The position numbers and the translations under genes were made by a program. DNA of 64,000 nucleotides from Tetrapyrgos nigripes. Taxonomy: Eukaryota; Basidiomycota; Agaricomycetes; Agaricales; Campanellaceae. The notes under the pieces were generated by a model that saw only the letters and a list, made by a program, of their open reading frames with translations, was not told where the DNA came from and ran no database searches. This document shows, in pieces, positions 1 to 10,244 of this stretch. Location: assembly GCA_013368315.1 (NCBI GenBank), contig JAACJM010000039.1:489022-553021 (forward strand), written 5' to 3'. Within the stretch, counting starts at the first letter, position 1. The number at the start of each line of letters is the position of its first letter.

Positions 1-1
1 A

Positions 2-730
2 ATTAAGATTGCTAGGATGAAAGGAATGGACATTAGTAGTTATAACAGCATCTTCAATACATATGGGAAAGAGTCTGACTTCAACAAGACAGTGTTGTTG
101 GAGTATTATAAAGACAGGTTGCCTTTGAAACTTCACGAGTCTGTGGGGCACACCTATCTGAAATGGAAGGACTTTGATGAGTACAAGGAGAGGGCTGTGG
201 AACTTCATTTGGAATGGTTGAAGGAACGAGAGAGGTCTGGAAGTTGGAAATCCACTCCCACATCGAGGATGAGTTCAGGTCCTTCTCAGGGACAGACAGT
301 AGCAAGTGTAAATGTGCTTATGAATATGGGACCAGGTGCTAGCTCATCCTTTACTCCTCTACCCAAGCTGACACCTGAAGAAAGGGACAGACTTCATAAA
401 CTAGGAGCATGCTTTGCATGTAGACAACCAGGTCATATGAGCAACGAATGTTCCACATTCCTGAACGATACCTTGAAGTCGTCCACCTCTCAGAATACCT
501 CTCGTAACTTCCCTCCTTGTGCTGTTAGGACAGCTGATACTTCCACTTCAACATCGTCATCGTCATCTTCCAGTTTGCCACCTGTAACAATAGCACAAAC
601 ATCATCATCTCAAAACATAATTAAGGACATTTCAGATATGGTAAATAAGGTCAAGGGTTTGGAAGGAGAAGAAAAGGAACAGGCTAGTGTATATTTAACA
701 GATGTTGTGGCAAAGATGATGGATTTTTGA
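2..730 (+). CDS. Gag 3' part of Ty3 element (zinc-knuckle nucleocapsid)
   Basis: The open frame already enters from the left edge, so the first internal Met at 17 is not the true start. Gag packages the element RNA into virus-like particles. Near residue 133 of the 237-residue stretch there is a CX2CX4HX4C zinc knuckle (Cys-Phe-Ala-Cys ... Gly-His-Met ... Cys), the signature of retroelement nucleocapsid. It is preceded by a Ser/Gly/Pro-rich linker and followed by a Ser/Thr-rich tail and a short Glu/Lys-rich helix. The same gag occurs, more decayed, at 36090-36470. In Ty3 elements gag and pol are often separate or frameshifted, and here a stop at 728-730 precedes the protease. This is the best preserved piece of the element. 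Confidence 0.8.
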   Translation: MKIARMKGMDISSYNSIFNTYGKESDFNKTVLLEYYKDRLPLKLHESVGHTYLKWKDFDEYKERAVELHLEWLKERERSGSWKSTPTSRMSSGPSQGQTVASVNVLMNMGPGASSSFTPLPKLTPEERDRLHKLGACFACRQPGHMSNECSTFLNDTLKSSTSQNTSRNFPPCAVRTADTSTSTSSSSSSSLPPVTIAQTSSSQNIIKDISDMVNKVKGLEGEEKEQASVYLTDVVAKMMDF

Positions 731-871
731 AACACTCTCCTGCTACGTTGTCAGGAGGGGTTGTACAATACACTGGACAATATATGAACAATTGATATCA
801 TGTGTTATATCCTTCTTGTGAGCATACCTTCCCTTTAGAACTACACCCTAGGACATCCTCATATATCAATA

Positions 872-1486
872 CAGGTGGAGTACCCCCAGACCCTGGATTC
901 CAATATGGCAGGGATCTGTCCAGGCCATATAATATAGGCCTTGGTTAGAGGTTAGGGTTTAGTTAGGATAGTTAGGATTAGGGTTTATTAATGTGAGGCA
1001 CATAGCACCAAGCCATTAGAGGTTAGGATTCAGGTTAGGGTTAGGGATAAGACTGTCTTTATAGGGGGGGGGGTTTGGGGGGCACAGCCCCCCCATTTCT
1101 AGTGGTGCAGCCACCTGTTAGAGGTTAGAGTTAGTGGTTAGAGGTTAGGGTTGGTGGTTAGGGTTAGTGGTTCAAGGGGTGGATGGGCAGGGGTGGTGAT
1201 AGGTTAGGGTCATGTGATTTTGATGTGACTATGTGATCACATGATTTATTTTTACTCAAACTGCAATAAAAAATCATTTTCACTACAAAATACCCTCCAA
1301 ACAGGCAATTTTACTTCAAAGATTGTCAGCTGGGCTAATGAACCAACAGTTTTGTGTAATGAGCAGGCATAATGCGCACTTGCCCAATATGGTATGTAGA
1401 TTATATAACACCCCAGTGATCCTATTTAAATACTGGACTCTCAGATAAGGGGCCTGGAAATACAGGGTCTGGGGTACTCCACCCAT
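872..1486. mobile_element. Short element with about 25-28-base terminal inverted repeats (MITE-like)
   Basis: The left end (GGTGGAGTACCCC then AGACCCTG) is repeated inverted at the right end around 1461-1486. The pair brackets about 615 bases without a coding frame, placed between gag and protease of the Ty3 element. Reading the retroelement across the insert joins plausibly near 871 and 1487. The target duplication is unclear, possibly ATA on each side, so I cannot assign a superfamily. Confidence 0.55.
945..1200 (+). repeat. Degenerate TTAGGG-like tract inside the inverted-repeat element
   Basis: Many imperfect copies of GTTAGGG, GGTTAGAG and TTAGGGTT, with a run of ten G residues near 1063. 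It resembles interstitial telomere-like sequence. It lies between the inverted repeats, so it is probably part of that element and not a chromosome end. Confidence 0.6.
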
Positions 1487-1564
1487 ATTGCAATGTGAAG
1501 GCAACATCAGCTCCAGAACTTGTAACTGACTTAAAACTGAACTTATTGGCAAAATCACTGCAGA

Positions 1565-3190
1565 AAATTTGATGCAGAAGCTCTAAGAGACAGTGGTGCA
1601 GAAGGCATTATTAGCCATTTCACATGAGAAAATTGTTTAACCCTCCTTCCTATCAAAAATCTGTTCCCTGTACGCAACATTGATGGTTCTGAAAATACCA
1701 TGAGATGGGTACACCATTACACTATTCAAAAACTTTGCATCTATTCTCAGAACAGAAGATCGTATCACAAAGAGATGGCCAAATTCTATGTTATGGTGAG
1801 ACGCCAAGCGTGGGGTCGAAGGCAAATGACTCACACAACTACCTCACTCAAGACGAGGTGTTTAGTTCAGGGGTAGGGAGATGCTAAAGCTCTCACAGTA
1901 GATCTAGAGAAACCAAATCTTCAAGGAAGAAGCAAAAGAAATATAATCGAAATGAAGATGAGATAGAGTAGCACTTCAACTGGACGAAGACTAGTTCAGA
2001 TGGGGGATGAAGGGTAAAAGGATGTAAAGGGTAGGTGACGGGTAGGATCGGAATGTGGTAGAGGATGAGTAGAAGACGAGGAGGATGATTACAGATGTGG
2101 GAGAGAGAATAGGTGGGTGCCCTGTGGTGATACACCAACAAATACATGAAACGAGACTGGGGATGGGCAGAAGTGGATGGTAATACACTGCTTGAATAGG
2201 TGCAGCTACCTCTGAAGACAAACTAGGCGCAAGATGAAGGTAAAAACAAAGCTGGCTCAGAATCGAAGAAGACTTAGTACGCCTCGCAAGGTACTGCACA
2301 ATACGACAAGTGACTATATGAACACACCTCTGCAAGTACAGCGCTATACGACAAGTGGAACATCTGGTATGTAAAAACTGAGCACTGAGAAAATGAAGTT
2401 AAGCAGCTCAAGGGGTATAACGCCTCCCATTGAAGATGAACTGTAGACGACTACTTTCCACAGGAACAATACTCATATTGCTGTTGCACTGTATCTGTAT
2501 GAAGGCAGTTACAAGCAGTTGTTGTATGATAAGGTAATTGAAGTGCGCTTTTATAGTCAGCCACACAATTAGCTAAGTACTATATAGTAGTTTACTATGG
2601 TCCATCAAGCCTCTGAGTCCGTATGCAGTTTGTAGGTAATCATTGAGTGTTAGTAGCAGTCAGGGATTGTAAATACATGTTGAACGCATCATCAATCGCA
2701 GTCCAGATGAGATATCTCTTGTCAGAGTAGTAATACGAAGTCAGAAATCTGGTAAATGAACTGTTTTGTAAGTGACTGTATCCAAACGAAGGATAGTGAA
2801 GTCCAAGTGTGCTTCAACCAGCATGTCACCAACTGCGTTTATGGTAAAACTCTTGAGATTAAACTAAATGAAAGCTTTTGTCTTAAAGGATACCTGTTTG
2901 TGAGTCATTCTAGTGGACAAGCTAGATGATTCATAGGTTTGATTGCGTATATAGTGAGTTCACACTACTTCAATTAGAAGTGCGCAAAATGATGGGGTGC
3001 ATGGTCAGGTGTTTACCTGCCATATCAACGGACATCAGAGATCACAATATAATTCTCAGTACCAATTGGCTAGAGGAGCATAATCCAGAAGTAGACTGGT
3101 CATTTTCTAGAGTGAAACATGTACTCTGGAACAACCCCCAATCCTTAACCTATGCACTAAACCGAAATCTCTCTACGAACACATCATAAG
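1565..3190 (+). pseudogene. Ty3 retropepsin (aspartic protease), split by a solo LTR
   Basis: The first half (about 1565-1796) includes the catalytic Asp-Ser-Gly-Ala motif, read from GACAGTGGTGCA at about 1590. The second half (about 3028-3190) includes the hydrophobic ILxTNWLEEHNPEVDW segment that closes the retropepsin fold. The two halves join in frame once the solo LTR at 1797-3027 and one copy of its 4-base duplication are removed. The first half also has a frameshift. The protease would mature Gag and Pol by cleavage. It is dead here because of the insertion. Confidence 0.75.
1797..3027 (-). mobile_element. Solo LTR (reverse orientation) inserted in the protease
   Basis: On the minus strand it runs from TGATATGGCAGG to GGCGTCTCA and matches the plus-strand LTR at 24120-25703. 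Its flanks, ATGG at 1793-1796 and ACGG at 3028-3031, are a 4-base target duplication with one change. No internal region accompanies it, so it is a recombination product. It is about 350 bases shorter than the other copy. A TATAAAAG box (CTTTTATA on the plus strand) sits at about 2547-2554. Confidence 0.85.
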
Positions 3191-3218
3191 GACTACCAAG
3201 TGAAATGGTCAGAACCAA

Positions 3219-3551
3219 TTGGATGATTCAAAGCAGTCGCACAACCAAAAGTTGCAGGATGATGACGTTGAATCCCTATTAGGTCCTTTCATCGTTCTTC
3301 AGAATCTACGGCAATTTTTTGCTGAAGAAGATTTTGGTTGGAAGGATGTTCCAAACCAATGGAAACAGGAGGTGATGGAGAGCCTGTTGAGGAGAGAAGA
3401 GGAATGCCCAACACCAGATTTGGAGTTACCCATCCATGTGGGATTTACCAAGGCTCAAGAACTTGCAGAAGCAGCCCAAAAGATGAAAGAGGACATACCA
3501 CTTACAGATAAGATTCCGTCCCAATATCATCAGTTTTTTACCAGTTTTTGA
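3219..3551 (+). pseudogene. Pol linker between protease and RT, cut off before RT
   Basis: A 110-residue acidic frame of the type found between retropepsin and reverse transcriptase in fungal Ty3 elements. It ends in the PxxYHxFxxxF motif (Ser-Gln-Tyr-His-Gln-Phe-Phe) that normally leads into RT. Immediately afterwards, near 3550, the sequence jumps to RNase H, so a deletion removed the whole RT domain. A comparable linker precedes RT in the element near 38450-38860. Confidence 0.7.
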
Positions 3552-3555
3552 CAAA

Positions 3556-3990
3556 ATAAAGAATTGTTAGCAATCATACAGGCATTAGAGGCTTGGCAAC
3601 ATTACCTTGAAGGTGCACCACATACTATCAGATCCTTACAGACCACAAAAACCTGGAGAAACTTAGCTGATGACAAGCAAGGATGGCTCTGTTTCTTACC
3701 AGATTTGATTTCATCCTTATCCATAAACCTGGAAGTCTTAATTGAAGTGATCCTCTTTTGTGAAGGCCAGATCATAAAGAGGGAGTCAAGGATGACAACA
3801 AAGATAGAGTATTGCTTGATCCCAAATTCTTCAGAATACATGCGACAAGACCAGGAGCAGTAATCGCAATAGGGGATGCAGAGTTGAGAAAACAGATCAG
3901 GGAATGTCCAGAAAAGGACGCTGAAGTTGTGAGTGCCCTTAAAGTCATCCTGAATAATGGTCCACACTCGTTAGTCAAAAACCTATAGAA
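3556..3990 (+). pseudogene. RNase H domain remnant of Ty3 element
   Basis: The frame begins with a KELLAIIQALEAWQHYLEG motif, the conserved start of the Ty3 RNase H helix. It continues into a frame-disturbed region corresponding to the TDHKNLEYF and ARWxxFLxxFDF segments. The minus-strand copy near 50300-50580 keeps the same motifs in better order and served as a guide. RNase H degrades the RNA template during reverse transcription. Frameshifts inactivate it. Confidence 0.75.
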
Positions 3991-4965
3991 ATGGAATTAC
4001 GAGGACAGAATCATCCTATTTCAAGGAAAAGTCTATGTTCCATACGACCAGCAACTACAGAGAGACATAGTCAAGATGCATCACAACAGCCTCACTGCAG
4101 GACATCCAGGCCAGTTCAAAATGTATGAACTGATTAGTAGGAAATTCTGGTGGCCTTATATGTCAGTATTTGTCTGTGATTATGTTGAAGGATGTGCTAC
4201 TTGCCAATTGACCAAGGTGCAAAACCATCCATCACATGTACAACTAGTCCCAAACAAAACTCCAGAAAGAACCAACTTCATTACAGATCTTCCAGAGTGT
4301 GATGGCTTCAATGCAATCCACGTAACAGTAGATTGATCAACCAAGACCATAGTAATCTCACCGTGCCAAAAATATATCGATAGTGGCAGGACTATTGATG
4401 TACTATTCAACAACACATGGCGATGATATAGACTTTGGGACAAAATGATATCAGATCAAGGACCCCAATTTGCAAGTCGAGTTATAAGAGGGATATATGC
4501 TAAGTTAGGTATCACCTCAGCTCTTAGTATGGCTTATCACCTACAGACAGATGGCAAAACAGAGAGGTTCAATCAAGAACTCAAACAATACTTACGAACC
4601 TTCTGTAACTACTGTCAGGATGATTGGGTCAAATATTTGCCATATGCCAAGTCCACTCAGCTACTGGAAAATCACCTTTCGAATTACTCCATGGATATCT
4701 TCCTCAACTCTTTCCCTGAATCAATCCCTCTTCACACGTACCAAAAGTCAAAGAACGCCTCCAGAACTTAGAAGCACTATGTGAAGAGTTGAAGGCAAGT
4801 CTAATGACTGCTGCAGAGTTGATGAAGAGACAGAATCTGGACCATGTAAAAGAAGGGGTAAAGTTCAAAGTTGGACAGAAAGAACTTGAAGACAACTAGG
4901 CCAAAAGCTAAGTTATCAAACCGTTGTCATGGACCATTTGAAATCACTGATGTAATTGGCAAAGT
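3990..4965 (+). pseudogene. Ty3 integrase (zinc-binding and catalytic core), degraded
   Basis: The H2C2 zinc-binding region is seen at about 4076-4215 (MHHNS..AGHPG ... FWWP ... C..CQLTK). The rve catalytic core follows. The first Asp lies in ITVDWSTK-type sequence near 4325, where TGA replaces the Trp codon that the minus-strand copy keeps. The second lies in MISDQGPQF at 4445, and the Glu in DGKTERFNQELKQYL near 4550. Further stops and a frameshift follow toward the C-terminus. Integrase inserts the cDNA. The copy at 49039-50046 carries the same protein. Confidence 0.85.
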
Positions 4966-5099
4966 TAACTATTGTCTCAAACTGCCAAACACCTGGCCAT
5001 ACAGAGAAACTGAAGCTCATGGAGTGAACTACCCAGGTGAACCAGCAGAATTACTACCAGAGGATAATGAGTATGACATTGAAGCAATTCTAGATTCAA

Positions 5100-5345
5100 A
5101 GCCAACTAGAATGATTGAGGAGTGCAGTATTTGGTCAAGTGGTTAGACTACTCAGACTCTGAAAATTCATGGGAACCAGCTTCAGGGTTGACAAAACTGA
5201 AGGATATGATCAAAACTTTTCATCATGAACACCCAGATGCATATCGTCCACCAAATCTGATACACGCAGGATCAACAGTTTGTTCAATGGGAATTAGCAT
5301 GGAGGATATCTGGAAAAGTACACATGTGCTCCAGGCAAAAGCACA
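5100..5345 (+). pseudogene. Integrase C-terminal chromodomain
   Basis: The motif V/MQYLVKWLDYSDSENSWEP at about 5122-5180 is the canonical chromodomain core (YLVKW, then a W-E-P after an acidic stretch). In chromoviruses this domain targets integration to marked heterochromatin. A frameshift just before it separates it from the integrase frame. It ends close to the polypurine tract that precedes the LTR. Confidence 0.85.
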
Positions 5346-5362
5346 ACTTAAAGAGGGAGTAA
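5346..5362 (+). other. Polypurine tract before 3' LTR
   Basis: AAAGAGGGAGTAA lies directly before the LTR start. It is the usual plus-strand primer site of an LTR retroelement. Confidence 0.6.
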
Positions 5363-5895
5363 TGTCACAAACTGCAACAGTTCTTTGTCCTCCTTCCTCT
5401 TGTACTTCATCATTGAACCCATTTTTTGATCATTCATCGATTGCATTTCCTCATTGAATGCTTTAAACCCTATAACACTGACTTTGAACCTTATAAAATC
5501 TATCAAACTCTATAATAACTGTCAATCAATCTTCTATTCTTACAATCCTATGTTTCTCCTATATTTCTCCTGTTTCTCCAATCGTTCTCCTATGTTTTCC
5601 CTGTTTCTCTAATCTTAATCCTATCTTTCCCCTATCAGCACTTTTTATATCTTTGTATTTATGTTTGTTGATCTATACCTATAATACAGAATTCTTTCGC
5701 TTACTCACTGTTCTTCTATATAAGCCACTAGACATTTTAGATAGCCCTTTAGTTCGTTCACTTTGTCTCTGCTCCATACTATTACTACGCAGTGTAGAGC
5801 CTAGTCAGCTTACTCTTTATCTCTCTTTACTCTCAATCAACCTTGTTTTGTGTGACTTGGGTGGTTTGTTAATAAGTCTATCAACAACCTTGACA
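5363..5895 (+). repeat. 3' LTR of Ty3 chromodomain element
   Basis: It begins TGTCACAAACTGC and ends CAACCTTGACA, giving TGTCA/TGACA termini. It matches the reverse-strand LTR at 48323-48746 over its length, with indels. A TATATAAG box occurs near 5717. Confidence 0.85.
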
Positions 5896-5939
5896 TTTAC
5901 TTAGGCAGGACAACATGAAATTGAAAATGGCCAGGTGTG

Positions 5940-7170
5940 CTCATGGTATCTGTCCCATTATTTGGGTTCCTGCTAATCTCCCCTCTCCCTCTTATTCCAG
6001 AGTTAAATGAGGCCAGAATAGGTACACAGCAAAAATACATCCATGGTAAACTCTCTCCCTCAACCCCCCACAAACTCATATCTCCATGTCAAGATCACCT
6101 ATCATTGTGGGGTTTCTTTTCCTCTTATTCAGGAGTTAAATGATGCTAAAATTTTCCCACAACAAAAATATATACATGGTAAACTTGCCTCTCAACCCTC
6201 CACAAACTCATATCTCCACATCCAGATCACCTATCATTATGGGGTCTCTCCCTCTTATTCAGGAGTTAAATTAGGCCAGAATGTGCCCACAACAACAAAA
6301 TATCCATGGTAAACTTGTCTACACTCACATACCCTCTCCCTCAACCACCACAAACTCATACCTCCACATCAAGATCACCTATCATTGTAGGGTTTCTTTC
6401 TCTCTTATTCAGGACTTAAATGAGGCCAGAATAGGCCTGCAACAAAAATATATCTAGGGTAAACTTGCATACATTCATATATCCTCCCTCTCAAACCCCA
6501 CAAACTCATATCTCCACATCCAGATCACCTCTCATTGTGGGGTTCCTTTCCCTCTCATTCTGGAGTCAAATGAGGCTAGAATATGTCTACAACAGAAATA
6601 TATCCATGGTAAACTCCCCTAAGTCATATACCCTCACCCTCACCCCTCCCACAAACTCATATCTCTGCATCCAGATCACCTTTCATTGTGGGGTTTCTCT
6701 CCCTCTTTTTCTGGAGTTAAATGAGGCCAGAATGTCTATGGTAAACTCATCTACATTTATATACCCTCCCTCTCAACCCCCAACAAACTCATATCTCCAC
6801 AGCCAGACCACCAATCATTCTGGGGTTTCTTTTCCTTGTTATCTTCAATTAAATGAGCCCAAAATAAACCCATAACAAAAACAGCCAGCCCACCCATCAT
6901 CCTGGGTCTTTTTCTCCTTGATCATAGAGCCAAAAAGCAACAGGAACAGTCTATAAAAACAGGAAATGCAAGGCTTACCTACATGCAGCTGAAAACAACT
7001 ATACCTCCACAACCAGACCACCTAACATTCTGTGGCTCTTAACATATAGAAGCTGAATAATCAGCCCAGAACAAAGGAAGGGCACCCCAGGCTCACCTAC
7101 ATCTGGTATATCCTTCTCCTCCTCACTCCTCCAACCAATAACAAGGTCACAGCCAGATCACCTTTTCTGA
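5940..7170. repeat. Minisatellite array 1, about nine units of 130-150 bases
   Basis: A unit containing AGTTAAATGAGGCCAGAAT, CATGGTAAACT, CACAAACTCATATCTCC and CAGATCACCTATCATTGTGGGG recurs. The AGTTAAATGA landmark falls near 6002, 6133, 6263, 6416, 6564, 6713 and 6848. Two more decayed units follow, to about 7170. Open frames in it are by-products of the repeat. Confidence 0.9.
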
Positions 7171-7302
7171 GAATTTTACCTCATCCTTGCATAATAAGAA
7201 GTGCATGCAAGACTTATTAGGAAGTCATAGTGTATAAAACAATTATGAGACCAATGTGGCAGAGAGCAGGTAATTATGTGTTTTGTCCTTTTAATAACTA
7301 CA

Positions 7303-7375
7303 GCTTCATGGTGTAGTGGTTTATAACATGGACTTTTTGAAAATTTGAGGTTGCAGTTTCAATCCTCTGTCGCAA
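7303..7375 (+). other. tRNA-like sequence (pseudo-tRNA or SINE head)
   Basis: TGGTGTAGTGGTT fits a Pol III A box and, about 40 bases on, GTTTCAATCC fits a B box. The anticodon-loop position reads TTG (Gln-like). The acceptor arms do not pair, so it is not a functional tRNA. No clear SINE tail or target duplication could be seen. Confidence 0.45.
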
Positions 7376-7499
7376 CAAATGACAAACTTGAAGGTCACAT
7401 GCATTTTGATGTTACAAATTCACACAGTGCAGAGATTCACTTAGGATGGGATTTGGTGGTTTGGTTGCAAAGAAAACTGATTCCTATAAATAGTAATCA

Positions 7500-7990
7500 G
7501 AATTGACTATGTGGGGAATTCCCCTTATCTATTAAAGACCAGCTGGGGAATTTTCTCCCACCTACTTGGTTTAAGGGGAATTTCCAGAACTAAATGATAT
7601 TGGGGGGAGAATTCCCTGTGGGGAATTCACCTGATATGTCTAGGGCATTCCCAGAGATACCAACTAGATAGTTCTGGGGATTTCCCTGGTTGTTCAGGGA
7701 AGTTCAGGGAGTTCCCAGCCCAAAGGAGAATTTCTTGCTGTTTTGGCAGCAGTGTGGGAGGTTGGGAATTCTCTACTGCAGAAAAATGTAGAGTGACACT
7801 AAGCATTGCTGAGTATTGCTCATTGTAGCTGAGGAATTTAAGCACCATTTGAAAGCAACTGAAAATTTTCAGAGAGGTGGAGAATCAAACATCATTTCCC
7901 CTGGGGATTGCCCTGATTTTTCCAGGGAAGTCGGTGGCTAGGGAATTTCCTGGGAAACACCTCTCTTAGAGGGAACAAGTGTAGGTATAG
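7500..7990. repeat. Region rich in GGGGAATTCCCC-type palindromes
   Basis: A perfect 12-base palindrome GGGGAATTCCCC lies near 7514. GGGGAATT, GGGAATTC and AGGGGAATTTCC recur in both orientations to about 7990. No gene is seen. It could be a decayed satellite or the subterminal part of an unknown element. Confidence 0.5.
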
Positions 7991-8014
7991 TTCCCTCTAA
8001 GTAGACCTAGTTTA

Positions 8015-9290
8015 TAGGTTGCTTATAGTGGCACTTTTGTGTTGGTGCAAGGCCTAGAGGGGATATATTATTTCTCTCATATCTTGCTCAATTCTTACTT
8101 GTTTCACTAACATATTGAACAAAAGCCCTTCTAAAGCTGCAGATTGTAGTGTAGACAGTTCCAGGAGATTTCTCTGGAAGGTGATGCATAGGTTGCACTT
8201 TTGTGTTGGCACAAGGCCTAGAGGGGGATAATGTATCCCCCTTATATCTCACTCAATTCTTACTCATTTAACCAATGGATTAAACATCCAGAAAGCCCTT
8301 TCAAAGCTGCAGATGGTGGTGTAAACTGTTCTAGGAGATTTCTCTGCACTTTTGTGTTGGCATAAGACCTAGAGGGGGATACATTGTCTCCCATATATCT
8401 CACTCAATTCTTACTTGTTTAACCAATGGATTAAATGTGCAAAAAGCCCTTTTAAAGCTGCAGATGGTGGTGTAGACCATTCCAAGAGACCCATCTGGAA
8501 GATGATACATAGGTTGCACTTTTTTGTTGGCACCAGACCTAGAGGGAGGTACATTGTACCTCTCATATCTCCTTCAATTCTTACTCGTTTAACCAATGAA
8601 TTGAACATGCAGAAAGCTAACTGCAGATGGTGGTGTAAACAGCTTCAGGAGATTTCACTGCACTTTTGTGTTGGCACAAAGCCTAGAGGAGGTACATTGT
8701 CCCTCTCATATCTCACTCAATTCATACTTGTTTCACCAATGGGTTGAACATGCAGAAAGCCCTTCTAAAACTGCAGATGGTGGTGTAAACTGTTTCAAGA
8801 GATTTCTCTGGAAGATGATATGTAGGTTGCACTTTTGTGTTGGCACAAGACCTAGAGGGGGGTACATTGTATCTCCTTCAATCCTTACTCATTTCACCAA
8901 TGGATTGGATGTACAGAAAGCCCTTCTAAAACTGCAGACAGTGTTGTAGACCATTCCAGGAGATCCATTTGGAAGGTGATATGTAGGTTGTGCTTTTTGT
9001 TGGCACCAGGTCTAGAGGGGAGTACATTGTGCCTCTCATATCTCCTTCAATTCTTACTCATTTAACCAACAGATTGAATGTGCAGAAAGTCCTTCTAAAA
9101 CTGCAGATGGTGGTGTGAACTGTTTCAGGAGGTTCTCTGGAAGGTGATGTGTAGGTTGCACTTTTGTGTTAGGACAAGGCCTAGAGGAGTGTACATTGTC
9201 TTGCTCATATCTCACTCAATTCTTACTCATTTAAGAGATGGTGGCATAGACCATTCTAGGAGATTGAATGCAGAGTGCTAGTCTATCGAA
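8015..9290. repeat. Minisatellite array 2, eight units of about 145-170 bases
   Basis: The unit contains CACTTTTGTGTTGGCACAAG, CCTAGAGGGGG, CTCACTCAATTCTTACT, AACCAATGGATT, GCTGCAGATGGTGGTGTA and AGGAGATTTCTCTGG. The TTGGCACAAG landmark recurs near 8033, 8193, 8346, 8517, 8660, 8830, 8991 and 9158. It is unrelated in sequence to array 1. Confidence 0.9.
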
Positions 9291-10244
9291 AAATAAAGTC
9301 CAATAGGCCAGACCAAAGGATTGATGATGTTGATCTTGACCTTAATTTAGGGTTAGCCCAGCCATAGGTCCAAATAGAGGTATATAATATAGCTGAGAGC
9401 TTTCTCCAAGTTCAAAGTCAAATTGAAGAAAAAGAAATAGCCATAAACATATAGTATTAGGTCCTCAGTACTCTAAGGAACAAAGAAGGGAGAGGCAGCT
9501 GATATGTATAGATAGGTAAATGCTTATAGTAGAAATAATAAGTCAGAGTATAAGCTGGAACAACAGATGTGACTTAAGCAGAACAACTTTAAGGATGAAA
9601 CAGAACACCAATTTACATACCTTGACAACATTAAGGAGTATGACACAGTGTGGCCAGTTAGAGTAGTGAGCATGGAGAAGAGAACAAAAACAACTGCTTG
9701 CCAGATAATATGCAGTCAACATTAAGGAGAATGACCACCTTATTCAAATGTTGAAGAAAATGAGGATACCTAGCAAATTACTTCTCAAGATACTCACTCC
9801 TCTCTGCAATGTCTATGGTGTTGTCTCAGTCTCAACAACTGGAACAATCCTTCTCTATGATGATGATGAAGCTGGAACTATTGTTGAGCCCAATGGACTA
9901 CCTCACTGGTGCTATTTTATGGCAGACATAGACCCATAATGGTGTACAATCCCATTGGCAGTGTACTGTTTCATGACTGGGTTCATGATTGTTAAAAGGT
10001 TCTAACACATACCTGTGTCCTTTTAGTGACTGTATATCCCTCTCCACTATCCTTGTATGGTGTGGTTTTGAGACCAGTAATTTTGCTCAGGTGCATTGAA
10101 GCTTTTGTCAATTATATTTGATGCTGACTGACCATTTTGACATTGTGTTACCCTCACACAGATTGTCAAGCTCTTGTCTCCCTCCTTACTTTCAACCTCA
10201 GGCCTCATACATATCTGTGGCTCGTGTTCAGGACATTTGCATAG
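9291..10244. other. Unassigned region
   Basis: No recognisable gene or repeat. A 63-residue frame at 9748-9939 (+) has no motif I know. Base composition is AT-rich with few CpG, like the neighbouring decayed elements. Confidence 0.5.

Larger units (their letters stand above)
1..5895 (+). mobile_element. Ty3 chromodomain LTR retroelement, 5' truncated by window, internally deleted
   Basis: The order of coding pieces is gag with a zinc knuckle, aspartic protease, a protease-RT linker, RNase H, integrase, a C-terminal chromodomain, then a 3' LTR. That order defines a Ty3 (Metaviridae-type) chromovirus-like element. The 5' LTR lies outside the window. Reverse transcriptase is absent: the linker runs directly into RNase H near 3550. 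Two other elements are inserted, at 872-1486 and 1797-3027. Frameshifts and stops make it non-functional. A minus-strand relative at 48323-51430 retains the RT that this copy lost. Confidence 0.85.

Noticed and set aside
945..1200. A chromosome end
   Set aside because: Telomere-like units are degenerate, internal, and enclosed by inverted repeats.
2926..3027. Reading of this stretch as part of the Ty3 protease
   Set aside because: It matches the reverse complement of 24120-24225 and is the end of the solo LTR; the protease resumes only at about 3028.
5937..6875. Open frames of up to 136 residues in the minisatellite
   Set aside because: They follow the repeat period and come from a repeat unit lacking stops, not from a gene.
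7303..7375. A functional glutamine tRNA
   Set aside because: A and B box-like segments are present but the acceptor and other stems do not pair.
8411..8949. Overlapping open frames in the second array
   Set aside because: They are in tandem repeats on both strands, with no start context or motif.
5940..9290. A CRISPR array
   Set aside because: Units are 130-170 bases, imperfect, and have no short identical repeats with unique spacers; the window is eukaryotic.
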